Source of the DNA: Candidatus Thiosymbion ectosymbiont of Robbea hypermnestra
Lineage (GTDB): Bacteria > Pseudomonadota > Gammaproteobacteria > Chromatiales > Chromatiaceae
Direction: 5' to 3'
Assembly: GCA_020443945.1 (NCBI GenBank)
Contig: JAIZWN010000010.1
Span: 1-18,896, forward strand
DNA: 18,896 nucleotides
Below the pieces are notes generated by a model. The model was not told the DNA's origin, did no database searches, and saw only the letters and a list, made by a program, of their open reading frames with translations. Below are positions 1 through 9,069 of this stretch, in pieces. The translations under genes and the position numbers were made by a program. Each line of letters begins with the position of its first letter. Position 1 is the stretch's first letter.

Positions 1-113
1 CATGGCAACCTCCTTTCAGGTTGCTAGACTGACCAGGCTTTGCCTGGCGCACCAAAGACACCAAGCCACAAAGGGATTGTGGGTCATGGGTAAGGCGCCC
101 GTTGGCCATCATT

Positions 114-140
114 CCGGCAGGGATTGCCGGAACCTGCCGG
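114..140. repeat. Short inverted repeat CCGGCAGG
   Basis: Perfect 8-bp arms CCGGCAGG (114-121) and CCTGCCGG (133-140) are separated by 11 bases. The stretch can form a small hairpin. No T-run follows, so it is not a convincing terminator. Confidence 0.5.
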
Positions 141-175
141 TGCCAAGGATGGCAAGTCACCGGAACCTGCGTGGA

Positions 176-236
176 AAATGGGGTCAGGTCTTGATGTGTG
201 CCTTCAAGAGTCACGGATCAAGACCTGACCCCATTT
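176..236. repeat. Perfect 20-bp inverted repeat, REP-like
   Basis: The arm AAATGGGGTCAGGTCTTGAT (176-195) is exactly reverse-complemented at 217-236, with a 21-base spacer. GGGGTCAGGTCTTGA-type palindromes are, from general knowledge, commonly seen next to REP-associated tyrosine transposase (RAYT) genes. That link is recalled, not tested. No transposase is visible in the window, so this would be an orphan copy. It could form a strong RNA or DNA hairpin. Confidence 0.7.
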
Positions 237-318
237 CCCCCACGACCAGCCCATCGATCCGTGCCATAGCGGGTGCCCCATTCCTTCAGGAAAGAAACGA
301 TCGTTCCTATACTACAGA

Positions 319-360
319 CCGCGTAGGGCAGGAAAGCGAAGCGCATCTCGCCCTACGCGG
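319..360. repeat. 11-bp inverted repeat hairpin
   Basis: CCGCGTAGGGC (319-329) pairs perfectly with GCCCTACGCGG (350-360) around a 20-base spacer. It resembles the dispersed GTAGGGC...GCCCTAC palindromes found between genes in many gammaproteobacteria. No following T-run. Confidence 0.55.
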
Positions 361-377
361 ACGGTGATTTTGAATCC

Positions 378-402
378 GCAGATTACGCAGATTACGCAGA
401 TT
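378..402. repeat. Tandem repeat of GCAGATTAC
   Basis: The 9-bp unit GCAGATTAC occurs twice in full (378-386, 387-395) and a third time partially (396-402). This is a familiar dispersed intergenic repeat phrase, apparently of non-coding origin. Confidence 0.7.
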
Positions 403-871
403 CTCGCCGATGAAAAACGCAATAATCGGTGACAATCGGCGGGTAGTGGGTAAATCCTGCGTGATGTTCAACGTATTTTCTCACACCAAGCCACCAAGAA
501 TTTTTCCAGGCCGTCGCCGATCCTCCGCGAGCGTTTCATCGCAGGCGCAGAGACCACGGTTTGACCACGGTCGTTCCCCTTTCATCCTGGTCTCTCTTTG
601 TGGCTTGGTGTCTTGGTGTGATGTTCGATGTTACTCAGATAGATACCTTAATCACTTGAACATTTACCACTACCTCCTCCCGAAAACAGGCTGGCCTGTC
701 GGACCTATCCGCCCGCGTAGGCTCACGAGCAGGGCTCAAGGCCTCGGATACGCTTCGGTGAGGGACGAAGCGGGCGGGGGCCAATCTGTCCGTATAGACT
801 TGCCTCAGGACGGGACGGCTTTCCAGGTACTCTCTGTCGAGTCCCTTTATACTTCCCACTCGTACCGCGTA

Positions 872-2173
872 ATGGTTGTTTTTTCTGTATATCCTGTGTT
901 TTTGCGGTTCAAAATCGGTAATCGGTCGTCTGCCGAGGGAACGGGGCCTTTCGCGCGTTCGTTGCGGGTGGTCGGGTCCGGCCTGCGCACCGGCTGGCTG
1001 ATCCTTGGTATCACCTTGCTGTTGATCCTGATATGCGAGGCGGGGTTGCGGCTGGCGTTGGCGGTCAGGGACCGGCTCATGGACCGGCCGGTGACCGAAC
1101 AGGGTATTCGCGCGCGTAAGATCGACCGGTTGGCGCGAACGGAGGCGTATCGTGGCGTCGAGTGGGCCCATGAGTATTTCACGGAGCTCCAATCGGTCCG
1201 GCCGTTCGTCTGGCGACCCTATGTCTATTGGCGGCATCCCCCGCACCGGAGTCGGTACGTCAACCTGAACCGGGACGGCCTGCGGGCGACCTGGAACCCG
1301 CCGCCGCGGGAAACCGCCGGCGATAATCCGCCGCCGGTGCGCCTGTTCACCTTTGGCGCCTCGACCATGTGGGGCTACGGCGCGCGGGATGACCACACCA
1401 TCGCCTCATCTCTGAGCAAGCGGCTGCACACGCGGGGGTATCGCGCCCAGGTGACTAACCGCGGCCAGCCCGGCTATGTCGACACTCAGGCGGTGGTTGC
1501 TCTGCTGCGTTGTCTCCACCGCGGCGAGATCCCGGATATCGCGCTTTTTTTCGGCGGCGCCAATGAGGTAGTCGCCTCCCGCAAGCACGCCGAAGCGGGC
1601 GTCTCGGTGAACGAGTGGCAGCGGCGCCTGGAATTCGACCTCCTCGACCGGCCGCAATCATTGCTGCGGGCCTTCGGGCAAAGGCTTCTGGCCGAACACT
1701 TCCGGGGGTTCAATCGCTTTCTGGCCGGTCTGAAGCGACGCCACCGGTCGCCGACGGACCGGTTGCCGGTCGACCCGCCGAACGACGGGCTTGCTCATCG
1801 GATTCTGGGCGTGTACGCCATCAATCTCGCCTTCGTCGAGTCACTGGGGCGACGCTACGGGTTCGCGTCCCTGTTCTATTGGCAACCGACCCTTTTTTCC
1901 AAGCGCCGCCGCTCCCCCGGCGAGCAGGCCGTGGCCGCGCGCTTGTCCGCGACCGAGAAGACTTTCGACGAGATTTACCGACGGGCGCGGCAATCCGCGG
2001 CACTGCACAGCCGACCGGGGTTTCGCGAGATCAGCGGGCTCTTCGATGGCCTGGATGGGCCCCATTATCTGGATATGTGGCATCTGTCGGAACCGGGCAA
2101 CCGGCTGATCGCCGCGGCCATGGCGGCGGATGTGATCGCCCTGATCGAGCAACATCGGGCGGGCGGCGAATAA
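872..2173 (+). CDS. Membrane-anchored SGNH/GDSL-type hydrolase-like protein
   Basis: This is a 433-residue protein of the SGNH hydrolase fold, a family of esterases and O-acyl modifying enzymes. Residues about 41-63 are strongly hydrophobic and look like a single membrane anchor, so the catalytic part probably faces the periplasm. The motif FGASTMWG (161-168) is block I with nucleophile Ser164. GGANE (228-232) stands for block III with Asn231. DMWH (401-404) is block V, giving Asp401 and His404. The block III form and the long insert between blocks III and V are divergent. The frame stays open up to about 410, but that part is made of intergenic repeat phrases, so I start at the ATG at 872. 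TTG codons at 902 and 962 are alternatives; the latter leaves the anchor close to the N terminus. Substrate unknown; acyl groups on glycans are plausible. Confidence 0.75.
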   Translation: MVVFSVYPVFLRFKIGNRSSAEGTGPFARSLRVVGSGLRTGWLILGITLLLILICEAGLRLALAVRDRLMDRPVTEQGIRARKIDRLARTEAYRGVEWAHEYFTELQSVRPFVWRPYVYWRHPPHRSRYVNLNRDGLRATWNPPPRETAGDNPPPVRLFTFGASTMWGYGARDDHTIASSLSKRLHTRGYRAQVTNRGQPGYVDTQAVVALLRCLHRGEIPDIALFFGGANEVVASRKHAEAGVSVNEWQRRLEFDLLDRPQSLLRAFGQRLLAEHFRGFNRFLAGLKRRHRSPTDRLPVDPPNDGLAHRILGVYAINLAFVESLGRRYGFASLFYWQPTLFSKRRRSPGEQAVAARLSATEKTFDEIYRRARQSAALHSRPGFREISGLFDGLDGPHYLDMWHLSEPGNRLIAAAMAADVIALIEQHRAGGE

Positions 2174-2315
2174 CCATCGAGATGGATTTTTCCGGACCGC
2201 AAGACGCCGGGAACGCGGAAGAATGGATTGCAATACCCGTGAATGATCGGACTTCGTATATGATACCCTTGCCTGCCATCCGAGAGACTGTCCACCACCC
2301 TCAAAAGGTTCCGCA

Positions 2316-2972
2316 ATGGAAGTCCGATTAAGCAAGAATCAAAAGGTCATCGTAAATCATTCAAGGGATATTTACCTGATCATGCGCCAGATTCTCCGCC
2401 GGGAGAACAAGATTGGTCGGAGTCAGGAGCACTTCTGGATGGTGGGGTTGAATCAGGCGAACAAGATTCTCTATATCGAGCTGGTCGCTCTGGGCTCTTC
2501 CAACATGGCGAATATCAAGCCCAGAGAGGCCTTCCGAATGGCGATCTATAAGCTGGCCGTTCGGGCCATCATGGTCCATAACCATCCCAGCGGGGATGTG
2601 ACGCCCTCCGAAGAGGACCAGGATCTGACCGATCATTTCATTCAGGCGGGCAAATTCCTCAAGGTCGAGGTGGTCGATCACCTCATCATCAGCGATGAAG
2701 ACTACCGGAGCCTTGCCGATTCGGGCCTCTTCGAGAAGCTCCAGGAAAGCAAACGCTGGGTCCTGCCCTATCTCCTGGAGAAGCGGGCCAGGAAAGAAGG
2801 GAAGGAAGAGGGGATGCAGATCGGGGAGCGGAGGGGAAAGAAAATAGGTAAGGAAGAAGGACTAAAGGAAAAAGCGGTCGAAATGGCAAGGGTAATGAAG
2901 AGAGATGAAAGAACAATAGAAGAAATTCGCAAGTATACGCAACTTTCAATCGCAGAGATTAAAGAGCTGTAA
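2316..2972 (+). CDS. RadC-like JAMM-domain protein with charged C-terminal tail
   Basis: The protein has 218 residues. Residues about 15-150 form a RadC/MPN (JAMM) domain: Glu38 followed by HF, then HNHPSGD (88-94) and Asp101, giving the intact E...HxHx10D zinc-site pattern. The usual N-terminal helix-hairpin-helix of full-length RadC is missing. Family members are often carried by mobile or defence regions, and their biochemical role is unsettled. Residues about 157-218 are a Lys/Glu/Arg-rich tail with repeated KEEG phrases, ending in a small helical segment (IEEIRKYTQLSIAEIKEL). This resembles the tails of Rpn/PD-(D/E)XK transposase-like proteins. The tail DNA is A/G-rich and uses AGA, AGG and ATA codons, while the body prefers CGN codons. 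An AAAAGG stretch about ten bases before the ATG may be the ribosome-binding site. Confidence 0.8.
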   Translation: MEVRLSKNQKVIVNHSRDIYLIMRQILRRENKIGRSQEHFWMVGLNQANKILYIELVALGSSNMANIKPREAFRMAIYKLAVRAIMVHNHPSGDVTPSEEDQDLTDHFIQAGKFLKVEVVDHLIISDEDYRSLADSGLFEKLQESKRWVLPYLLEKRARKEGKEEGMQIGERRGKKIGKEEGLKEKAVEMARVMKRDERTIEEIRKYTQLSIAEIKEL

Positions 2973-3016
2973 GGCCGAAATCGGCTGAAGGATGGCATCG
3001 TCCATTGTCCTCTTCA

Positions 3017-3043
3017 GAGGGTGCCGTCCTTTGCGGCACCCTC
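3017..3043 (+). terminator. Hairpin after the RadC-like gene, possible terminator
   Basis: GAGGGTGCCG (3017-3026) pairs perfectly with CGGCACCCTC (3034-3043) around a 7-base loop, 45 bases after the stop codon. No proper U-run follows (TTGCGGGG), so intrinsic termination is uncertain. A related phrase, AGAGGGTGCCGT, recurs near 7794-7805, so it may be a dispersed repeat. Confidence 0.35.
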
Positions 3044-3101
3044 TTGCGGGGAGAAGGTTGAGAGGTATGTTACGCTTTTTGTGGCCCGATCAACTGCATG
3101 A

Positions 3102-3295
3102 CAATGCCATTCAGTTAAGCGTCACAGATGCGTTTGTGATTGATTGTACAGGGTTCTTCCTTGCCCTGACCTTTCTCCCCGCGAGGGTGTCATACCCCTT
3201 CGATTCCCTCTCCCCAACCCCTCTCCCAGTGGGAGAGGGGCTTTCGTGACACCCTCGCGGGGAGAGGGGCCTTGAGGCTTAACTGAATGGCATTG
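3102..3295. mobile_element. 194-bp IS4-type miniature element (MITE)
   Basis: Terminal inverted repeats CAATGCCATTCAGTTAAGC lie at 3102-3120 and, reverse-complemented and perfect over 19 bp, at 3277-3295. The direct repeat AACTGCATGA flanks the element (3092-3101 and 3296-3305), as expected for a target duplication of 10-11 bp. Ends of the form AATGCC..TCAGTTAAG and duplications of this size recall the IS4 family; this is from memory. Inside are 18-bp inverted arms (3175-3192, 3247-3264) and a central palindrome (3218-3240). There is no transposase, so movement would need one supplied elsewhere. Confidence 0.8.
3218..3240. repeat. Central palindrome of the IS4-type element
   Basis: CCCCTCTCCCA (3218-3228) and its perfect complement (3230-3240) are separated by one base. 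With its flank CGATTCCCTCTCCCC on the left and GGGGCTTT on the right, it matches, in opposite orientation, the core of the second miniature element at about 11517-11572. Confidence 0.7.
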
Positions 3296-3394
3296 AACTG
3301 CATGACAGGCAGATCGATGGATAGAAGAATTTTATGATAGGATTTGATTTTGCTGGGCGAACTTGAAGCCTGGCGGGGCATTCCCGCCCCACGC

Positions 3395-3421
3395 GGGCGT
3401 CTTGCATTTTTCAAGACGCCC
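3395..3421. repeat. 10-bp hairpin GGGCGTCTTG
   Basis: GGGCGTCTTG (3395-3404) and CAAGACGCCC (3412-3421) are perfect arms around the loop CATTTTT. Immediately left lies a smaller hairpin, GGCGGG/CCCGCC (3372-3377, 3383-3388). No T-run follows in either direction. They look like dispersed palindromes, not a terminator. Confidence 0.5.
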
Positions 3422-3583
3422 TTGGGTAAAGCTCTACACGGGCTTTCCAGACTGTGAATTACTCTGCTGGTGACCAAAAGATGTTGGGATTCCCTCGTCA
3501 CACCTACAAAAGAACTTTGCGCCCTGTGTGCCTTTACGGTTCAAAGGACCCCGCGGCCTCTGCGTCTCGGCGGTTTTATCGCT

Positions 3584-6790
<3,207 letters not shown>

Positions 6791-6804
6791 GGCGGGGCTC
6801 CGCC
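6791..6804 (+). terminator. Small hairpin directly after carB
   Basis: GGCGG (6791-6795) and CCGCC (6800-6804) form a short stem with a 4-base loop right after the carB stop. A short T-run (TTTTTT, about 6824-6829) lies 20 bases later, so it is weak as an intrinsic terminator. Confidence 0.25.
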
Positions 6805-6875
6805 TCAGGCTTTCGGTGCGTGAATTTTTTGCCGCGAATAAACGCAAATGGACGCAAACAGGATTGCGGCTCGGG

Positions 6876-6905
6876 TTCACAGATTCCAGTGTGAGGGTCG
6901 ATAAT
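6876..6905 (+). promoter_or_regulatory. Possible sigma70 promoter for greA
   Basis: TTCACA (6876-6881) and GATAAT (6900-6905) are 18 bases apart, a plausible sigma70-type pair about 50 bases before the greA start. It would allow greA to be transcribed apart from carB. The match is imperfect and untested. Confidence 0.35.
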
Positions 6906-6956
6906 GCCGATCGCAATCAGATACTGGGACGACCCCGTGAGAAGAGGACCGATTCC

Positions 6957-7445
6957 ATGAGCAAAGTACCCATGACGGCCAAAGGCGCCGAGCAAGTGCG
7001 CTCCGAGCTCGAGCACCTGAAACGAGTCGAGCGGCCCCGCATCATCGAGGCCATCGCCGAGGCGCGCTCCCACGGCGATCTCAAGGAAAATGCTGAATAC
7101 CATGCGGCCCGCGAGCAACAGGGCTTCATCGAGGGACGCATCAAGGACCTCGAGAACAAGCTCTCCCTTGCCCACATCGTCGATGTGACGGACGAGCACA
7201 CCCGGGCTCAAGCCAAGGGCAAGGTCATCTTCGGGGCCACCGTGGACGTGCTGGAGCTCGACAACGACCAGGAACAAACCTTGCGGATTGTCGGCGACGA
7301 CGAGGCCGATTCCAAGCGGGGGCTGATCTCGATCAGCTCCCCCATTGCCCGCGCCCTGATCGGAAAGCAAGCGGACGACGTAGTCGGGGTGGAAACCCCC
7401 GGCGGATTACGCGAGTTCGAGATCCTGGAGGTCCGCTACGAATAA
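6957..7445 (+). CDS. greA: Transcription elongation factor GreA
   Basis: GreA inserts its coiled coil into the secondary channel of RNA polymerase and stimulates cleavage of backtracked RNA, rescuing stalled complexes. The 162-residue product has the N-terminal coiled coil (about 8-75) with the conserved tip HGDLKENAEYHAA, placing the acidic residues at Asp41 and Glu44. The C-terminal FKBP-like domain carries the family ending with SPIARALIGKQADD and EFEILEVRYE. ATG 6957 is preceded by GAGAAGAGGA, a reasonable ribosome-binding site; ATG 6972 would also be possible. The stop overlaps the end of the convergent arsR-type gene by 10 bases. The 166-base gap to carB contains a degenerate repeat phrase (GCCGCGAATAAACGCAAATGG) and a possible promoter. 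Confidence 0.97.
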   Translation: MSKVPMTAKGAEQVRSELEHLKRVERPRIIEAIAEARSHGDLKENAEYHAAREQQGFIEGRIKDLENKLSLAHIVDVTDEHTRAQAKGKVIFGATVDVLELDNDQEQTLRIVGDDEADSKRGLISISSPIARALIGKQADDVVGVETPGGLREFEILEVRYE

Positions 7446-7768
7446 TGGTCGTCCAGGTTCGCCGGACACAGTACTTCGCGCATGATCCCGATCAGATTCA
7501 GCAGCTGGGGATTGCGGATGCGGTAGTAGATCCGATTCGCCTCCTTGCGCGCGGCCACGATGTTCTTGTTGCGCAGCTGTTCCAGGTGCTGGGAGATATT
7601 GCTTTGGGAGGTTCCGGTACGCTCCACGATTTCCCCCACCGAGAGCTCCCGGTTACCGAGCGAACAGAGGATCTTCCAGCGCAGGGGGTGGGCCATCGCC
7701 TTGAGGGCGTTGGCGGTCAATGCGGTATCTTCGTTTTCCGGCCCCGGGGCCGAGGTGGAATCGGTCAT
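7436..7768 (-). CDS. ArsR-family repressor, candidate persulfide sensor
   Basis: This 110-residue winged-helix protein belongs to the ArsR/SmtB family of dimeric repressors. The helix-turn-helix is around 44-70 (SVGEIVERTGTSQSNISQHL), followed by the wing (AARKEANRIYYRI). It has only two cysteines, Cys35 in KILCSLGNRELSVGEI and Cys101 in MREVLCPAN. They are 66 residues apart, the same spacing as the paired cysteines of the persulfide sensors SqrR (41/107) and BigR (42/108), and they sit in the same sequence contexts. There is no CxC metal motif. AGGAG seven to eight bases before ATG 7768 is a good ribosome-binding site. It lies 55 bases behind the response regulator gene and may be cotranscribed with it. 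Its target genes are not in view. Confidence 0.9.
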   Translation of the reverse strand: MTDSTSAPGPENEDTALTANALKAMAHPLRWKILCSLGNRELSVGEIVERTGTSQSNISQHLEQLRNKNIVAARKEANRIYYRIRNPQLLNLIGIMREVLCPANLDDHYS

Positions 7769-7823
7769 CGGCTGCTCCTGGGTGTCCTCTCACAGAGGGT
7801 GCCGTATCTGGCGGAACACCATC

Positions 7824-8675
7824 TCAGCGCTCTTCTGCCGTTTCGATCCGCACATAGCCGGTCATATCCTTGGCGATGCAGATGATGTCGGTAATCCGCC
7901 CGTCGAGGTCCTTGACGGCGGTGCGGGAAAAGAGAATGGGTACCCGACGCTCGTCCTTGGCGATGAACCGGGCCTCGATTTTGCTCAAGGCGCCGGTGCG
8001 GATCAGTGCTTCGAGCCAGGTCCCCATGAAGGCCCCGGCCTGCTCGTCGCCTTCCTCCTCGAACACATCGCCGATGGACATGCCGAGCAGGTCCCGCTCG
8101 CTGTAGTCGAGCATGCGACAAGCGGTCGGGTTGACTAGCTTGATCTCACCCTCGGGGGTGAGCACCAGCAGGGCCTCGCCCATGTGGGTGATGATGTTCT
8201 CGAGATACCGGTTTGCCTGCGCGAGCTCCGCGGTGCGCTCGGCGACCTTCTGCTCCAGGATTCGATTGAGGCCGCGTTCCTTCTCGATCAGCCGGAAGTA
8301 GGTGCTGATCTTGTTGATGAGCTGGTTGTCCTCGATCGGCTTGAGCAGGTAGTCCACCGCCCCCACGGCATAGCCCCGCTGCTGGAACTCCTCGGACTTG
8401 AAGGCGGCCGTGAGAAAGATGATGGGGATGTCCCGGGTGCGCTTGCGCAGCTTGAGCAGCGAGGCGGTCTGGAAGCCGTCCATCTCCGGCATCTGCACGT
8501 CGAGAATGACAAGATCGATGTCCGGCTGGCGGAGCGTGATGTCGATGGCCTGCCGGCCGGAGGTAGCCTCCAGAATCGCCACCTCCATATGCTGCTCGAT
8601 CAGCGTGCGGAGGGTAAAGAGATTGTGGGCGTGATCGTCGACGATAAGGAGTTTGAAGCCGAGATAACGATTCAT
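7824..8675 (-). CDS. Response regulator with receiver and PAS domains
   Basis: This cytoplasmic two-component protein has 283 residues. The receiver domain (about 6-125) is intact: acidic pair Asp13/Asp14, phospho-acceptor Asp59 in LVILDVQMPEMDG, Thr89 and Lys112 in LLKPIE. A coiled-coil linker (about 128-158, EKERGLNRILEQKVAERTAELAQANRYLEN) leads to a PAS domain (about 159-275; LVLTPEGEIKLVNPTACRMLDY, then IPI and DITDI-like strands). There is no DNA-binding or enzymatic output domain, so it probably signals by protein contact. It lies downstream of the hybrid kinase on the same strand, but two repeat elements (8709-9069) separate the pair. The start ATG at 8675 has no strong ribosome-binding site and lies only 34 bases from the palindromic element. 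The true partner is an inference from proximity. Confidence 0.9.
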   Translation of the reverse strand: MNRYLGFKLLIVDDHAHNLFTLRTLIEQHMEVAILEATSGRQAIDITLRQPDIDLVILDVQMPEMDGFQTASLLKLRKRTRDIPIIFLTAAFKSEEFQQRGYAVGAVDYLLKPIEDNQLINKISTYFRLIEKERGLNRILEQKVAERTAELAQANRYLENIITHMGEALLVLTPEGEIKLVNPTACRMLDYSERDLLGMSIGDVFEEEGDEQAGAFMGTWLEALIRTGALSKIEARFIAKDERRVPILFSRTAVKDLDGRITDIICIAKDMTGYVRIETAEER

Positions 8676-9041
8676 GCCGGCGGTCGCTGCTGCTGCTCGG
8701 AGGATGTACTAGTACCCCATTTCACCTTATTTTTCACCCTCTTAAGCCCTCCCAACCGCGCCAAGGCGAGAGGAGAGCACCGAGCCAGAGAGCAACGCCA
8801 CGCCTTGCCTTGGCGCGGTTGGGGGGCTCCCTGCGGGCGCGACGAGAAGCGGCCATCTGCTTCGTTGCGCGAGCTCGAAATAGGGCTGGCTATTCCTGCG
8901 CTTACGCGCCTCGCATCTGGCCGCTTCTCGTCGCGCTGAGAGCGAAAAATAAGGTGAAACGGGGTACTAGGGACTGTTGACATAATCGTCGTCCCAACCG
9001 CTAATAGGACAGGATTAACAGGATTTTCAAGATTCACAGGA
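8676..9041. other. Gap between kinase and regulator filled by two repeat elements
   Basis: The 366 bases between the two signalling genes consist almost entirely of two abutting palindromic elements (8709-8970 and 8970-9069, the latter running into the kinase gene). Open frames across it follow the repeats and have no protein signature. Phrases such as ACAGGATTAACAGGATTTTC (9009-9028) are typical of dispersed intergenic repeats. Confidence 0.65.
8709..8970. mobile_element. 262-bp palindromic miniature element with 23-bp ends
   Basis: The ends TACCCCATTTCACCTTATTT... (8713-8735) and their reverse complement (8944-8966) match in 22 of 23 bases. Both are flanked outside by CTAG (8709-8712, 8967-8970), either a target duplication or part of the repeat; CTAG is self-complementary, so this cannot be decided. 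Inside are two more perfect inverted pairs: 17 bp at 8751-8767 and 8807-8823 (CCCAACCGCGCCAAGGC) and 19 bp at 8837-8855 and 8918-8936 (GCGCGACGAGAAGCGGCCA). No transposase is encoded. The family of the ends is not recognised. Confidence 0.75.
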
Positions 9042-9069
9042 TTATTTTTCTGAATAGTCAACAGTTCCC
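8970..9069. repeat. About 100-bp element with imperfect inverted ends
   Basis: GGGACTGTTGAC (8970-8981) is the inverted match, with one base missing, of GTCAACAGTTCCC (9057-9069). The interior holds the dispersed phrase ACAGGATTAACAGGATTTTC. The right end lies inside the kinase gene and supplies its last codons and stop. No clear target duplication is seen. Confidence 0.55.

Larger units (their letters stand above)
1..871. other. Repeat-rich stretch without a convincing gene
   Basis: Reading frames are open here on both strands, but their translations show no recognisable domain. The DNA is a patchwork of repeats: a CCGGCAGG/CCTGCCGG inverted repeat (114-121, 133-140), a perfect 20-bp inverted repeat (176-236), an 11-bp hairpin (319-360), a 9-bp tandem repeat (378-402), and phrases such as ACACCAAGCCAC that recur near 59-69 and 481-492 and in inverted form near 600-620. 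Such degenerate phrases are typical of dispersed intergenic repeat families in proteobacteria. I see no RNA gene or clear promoter. Confidence 0.6.
2973..3583. other. Repeat-filled gap in front of carB, no gene
   Basis: These 611 bases contain a 10-bp hairpin after the RadC-like gene, a 194-bp miniature transposable element, two further hairpins (3372-3388, 3395-3421) and, just before carB, a phrase of the type found in dispersed repeats (CTCTGCGTCTCGGCGGTTT, about 3558-3576). Open frames here, including an upstream extension of carB to 3470, have no protein signature. No clear promoter for carB was found, although one must exist here or further upstream. carA is absent. Confidence 0.65.

Noticed and set aside
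2..367. 121-codon frame at the left edge
   Set aside because: It crosses several inverted repeats and has no protein-like features.
378..402. Possible CRISPR-like or iteron array
   Set aside because: Only two and a fraction copies of a 9-bp unit without spacers, and no replication or Cas genes nearby.
635..1396. 253-codon minus-strand frame
   Set aside because: It lies antisense to the SGNH gene, is rich in Arg and Pro as expected for a shadow frame, and has no domain.
2228..2275. Promoter for the RadC-like gene (TTGCAA with TATGAT)
   Set aside because: The spacing of about 25 bases is too long for a sigma70 promoter.
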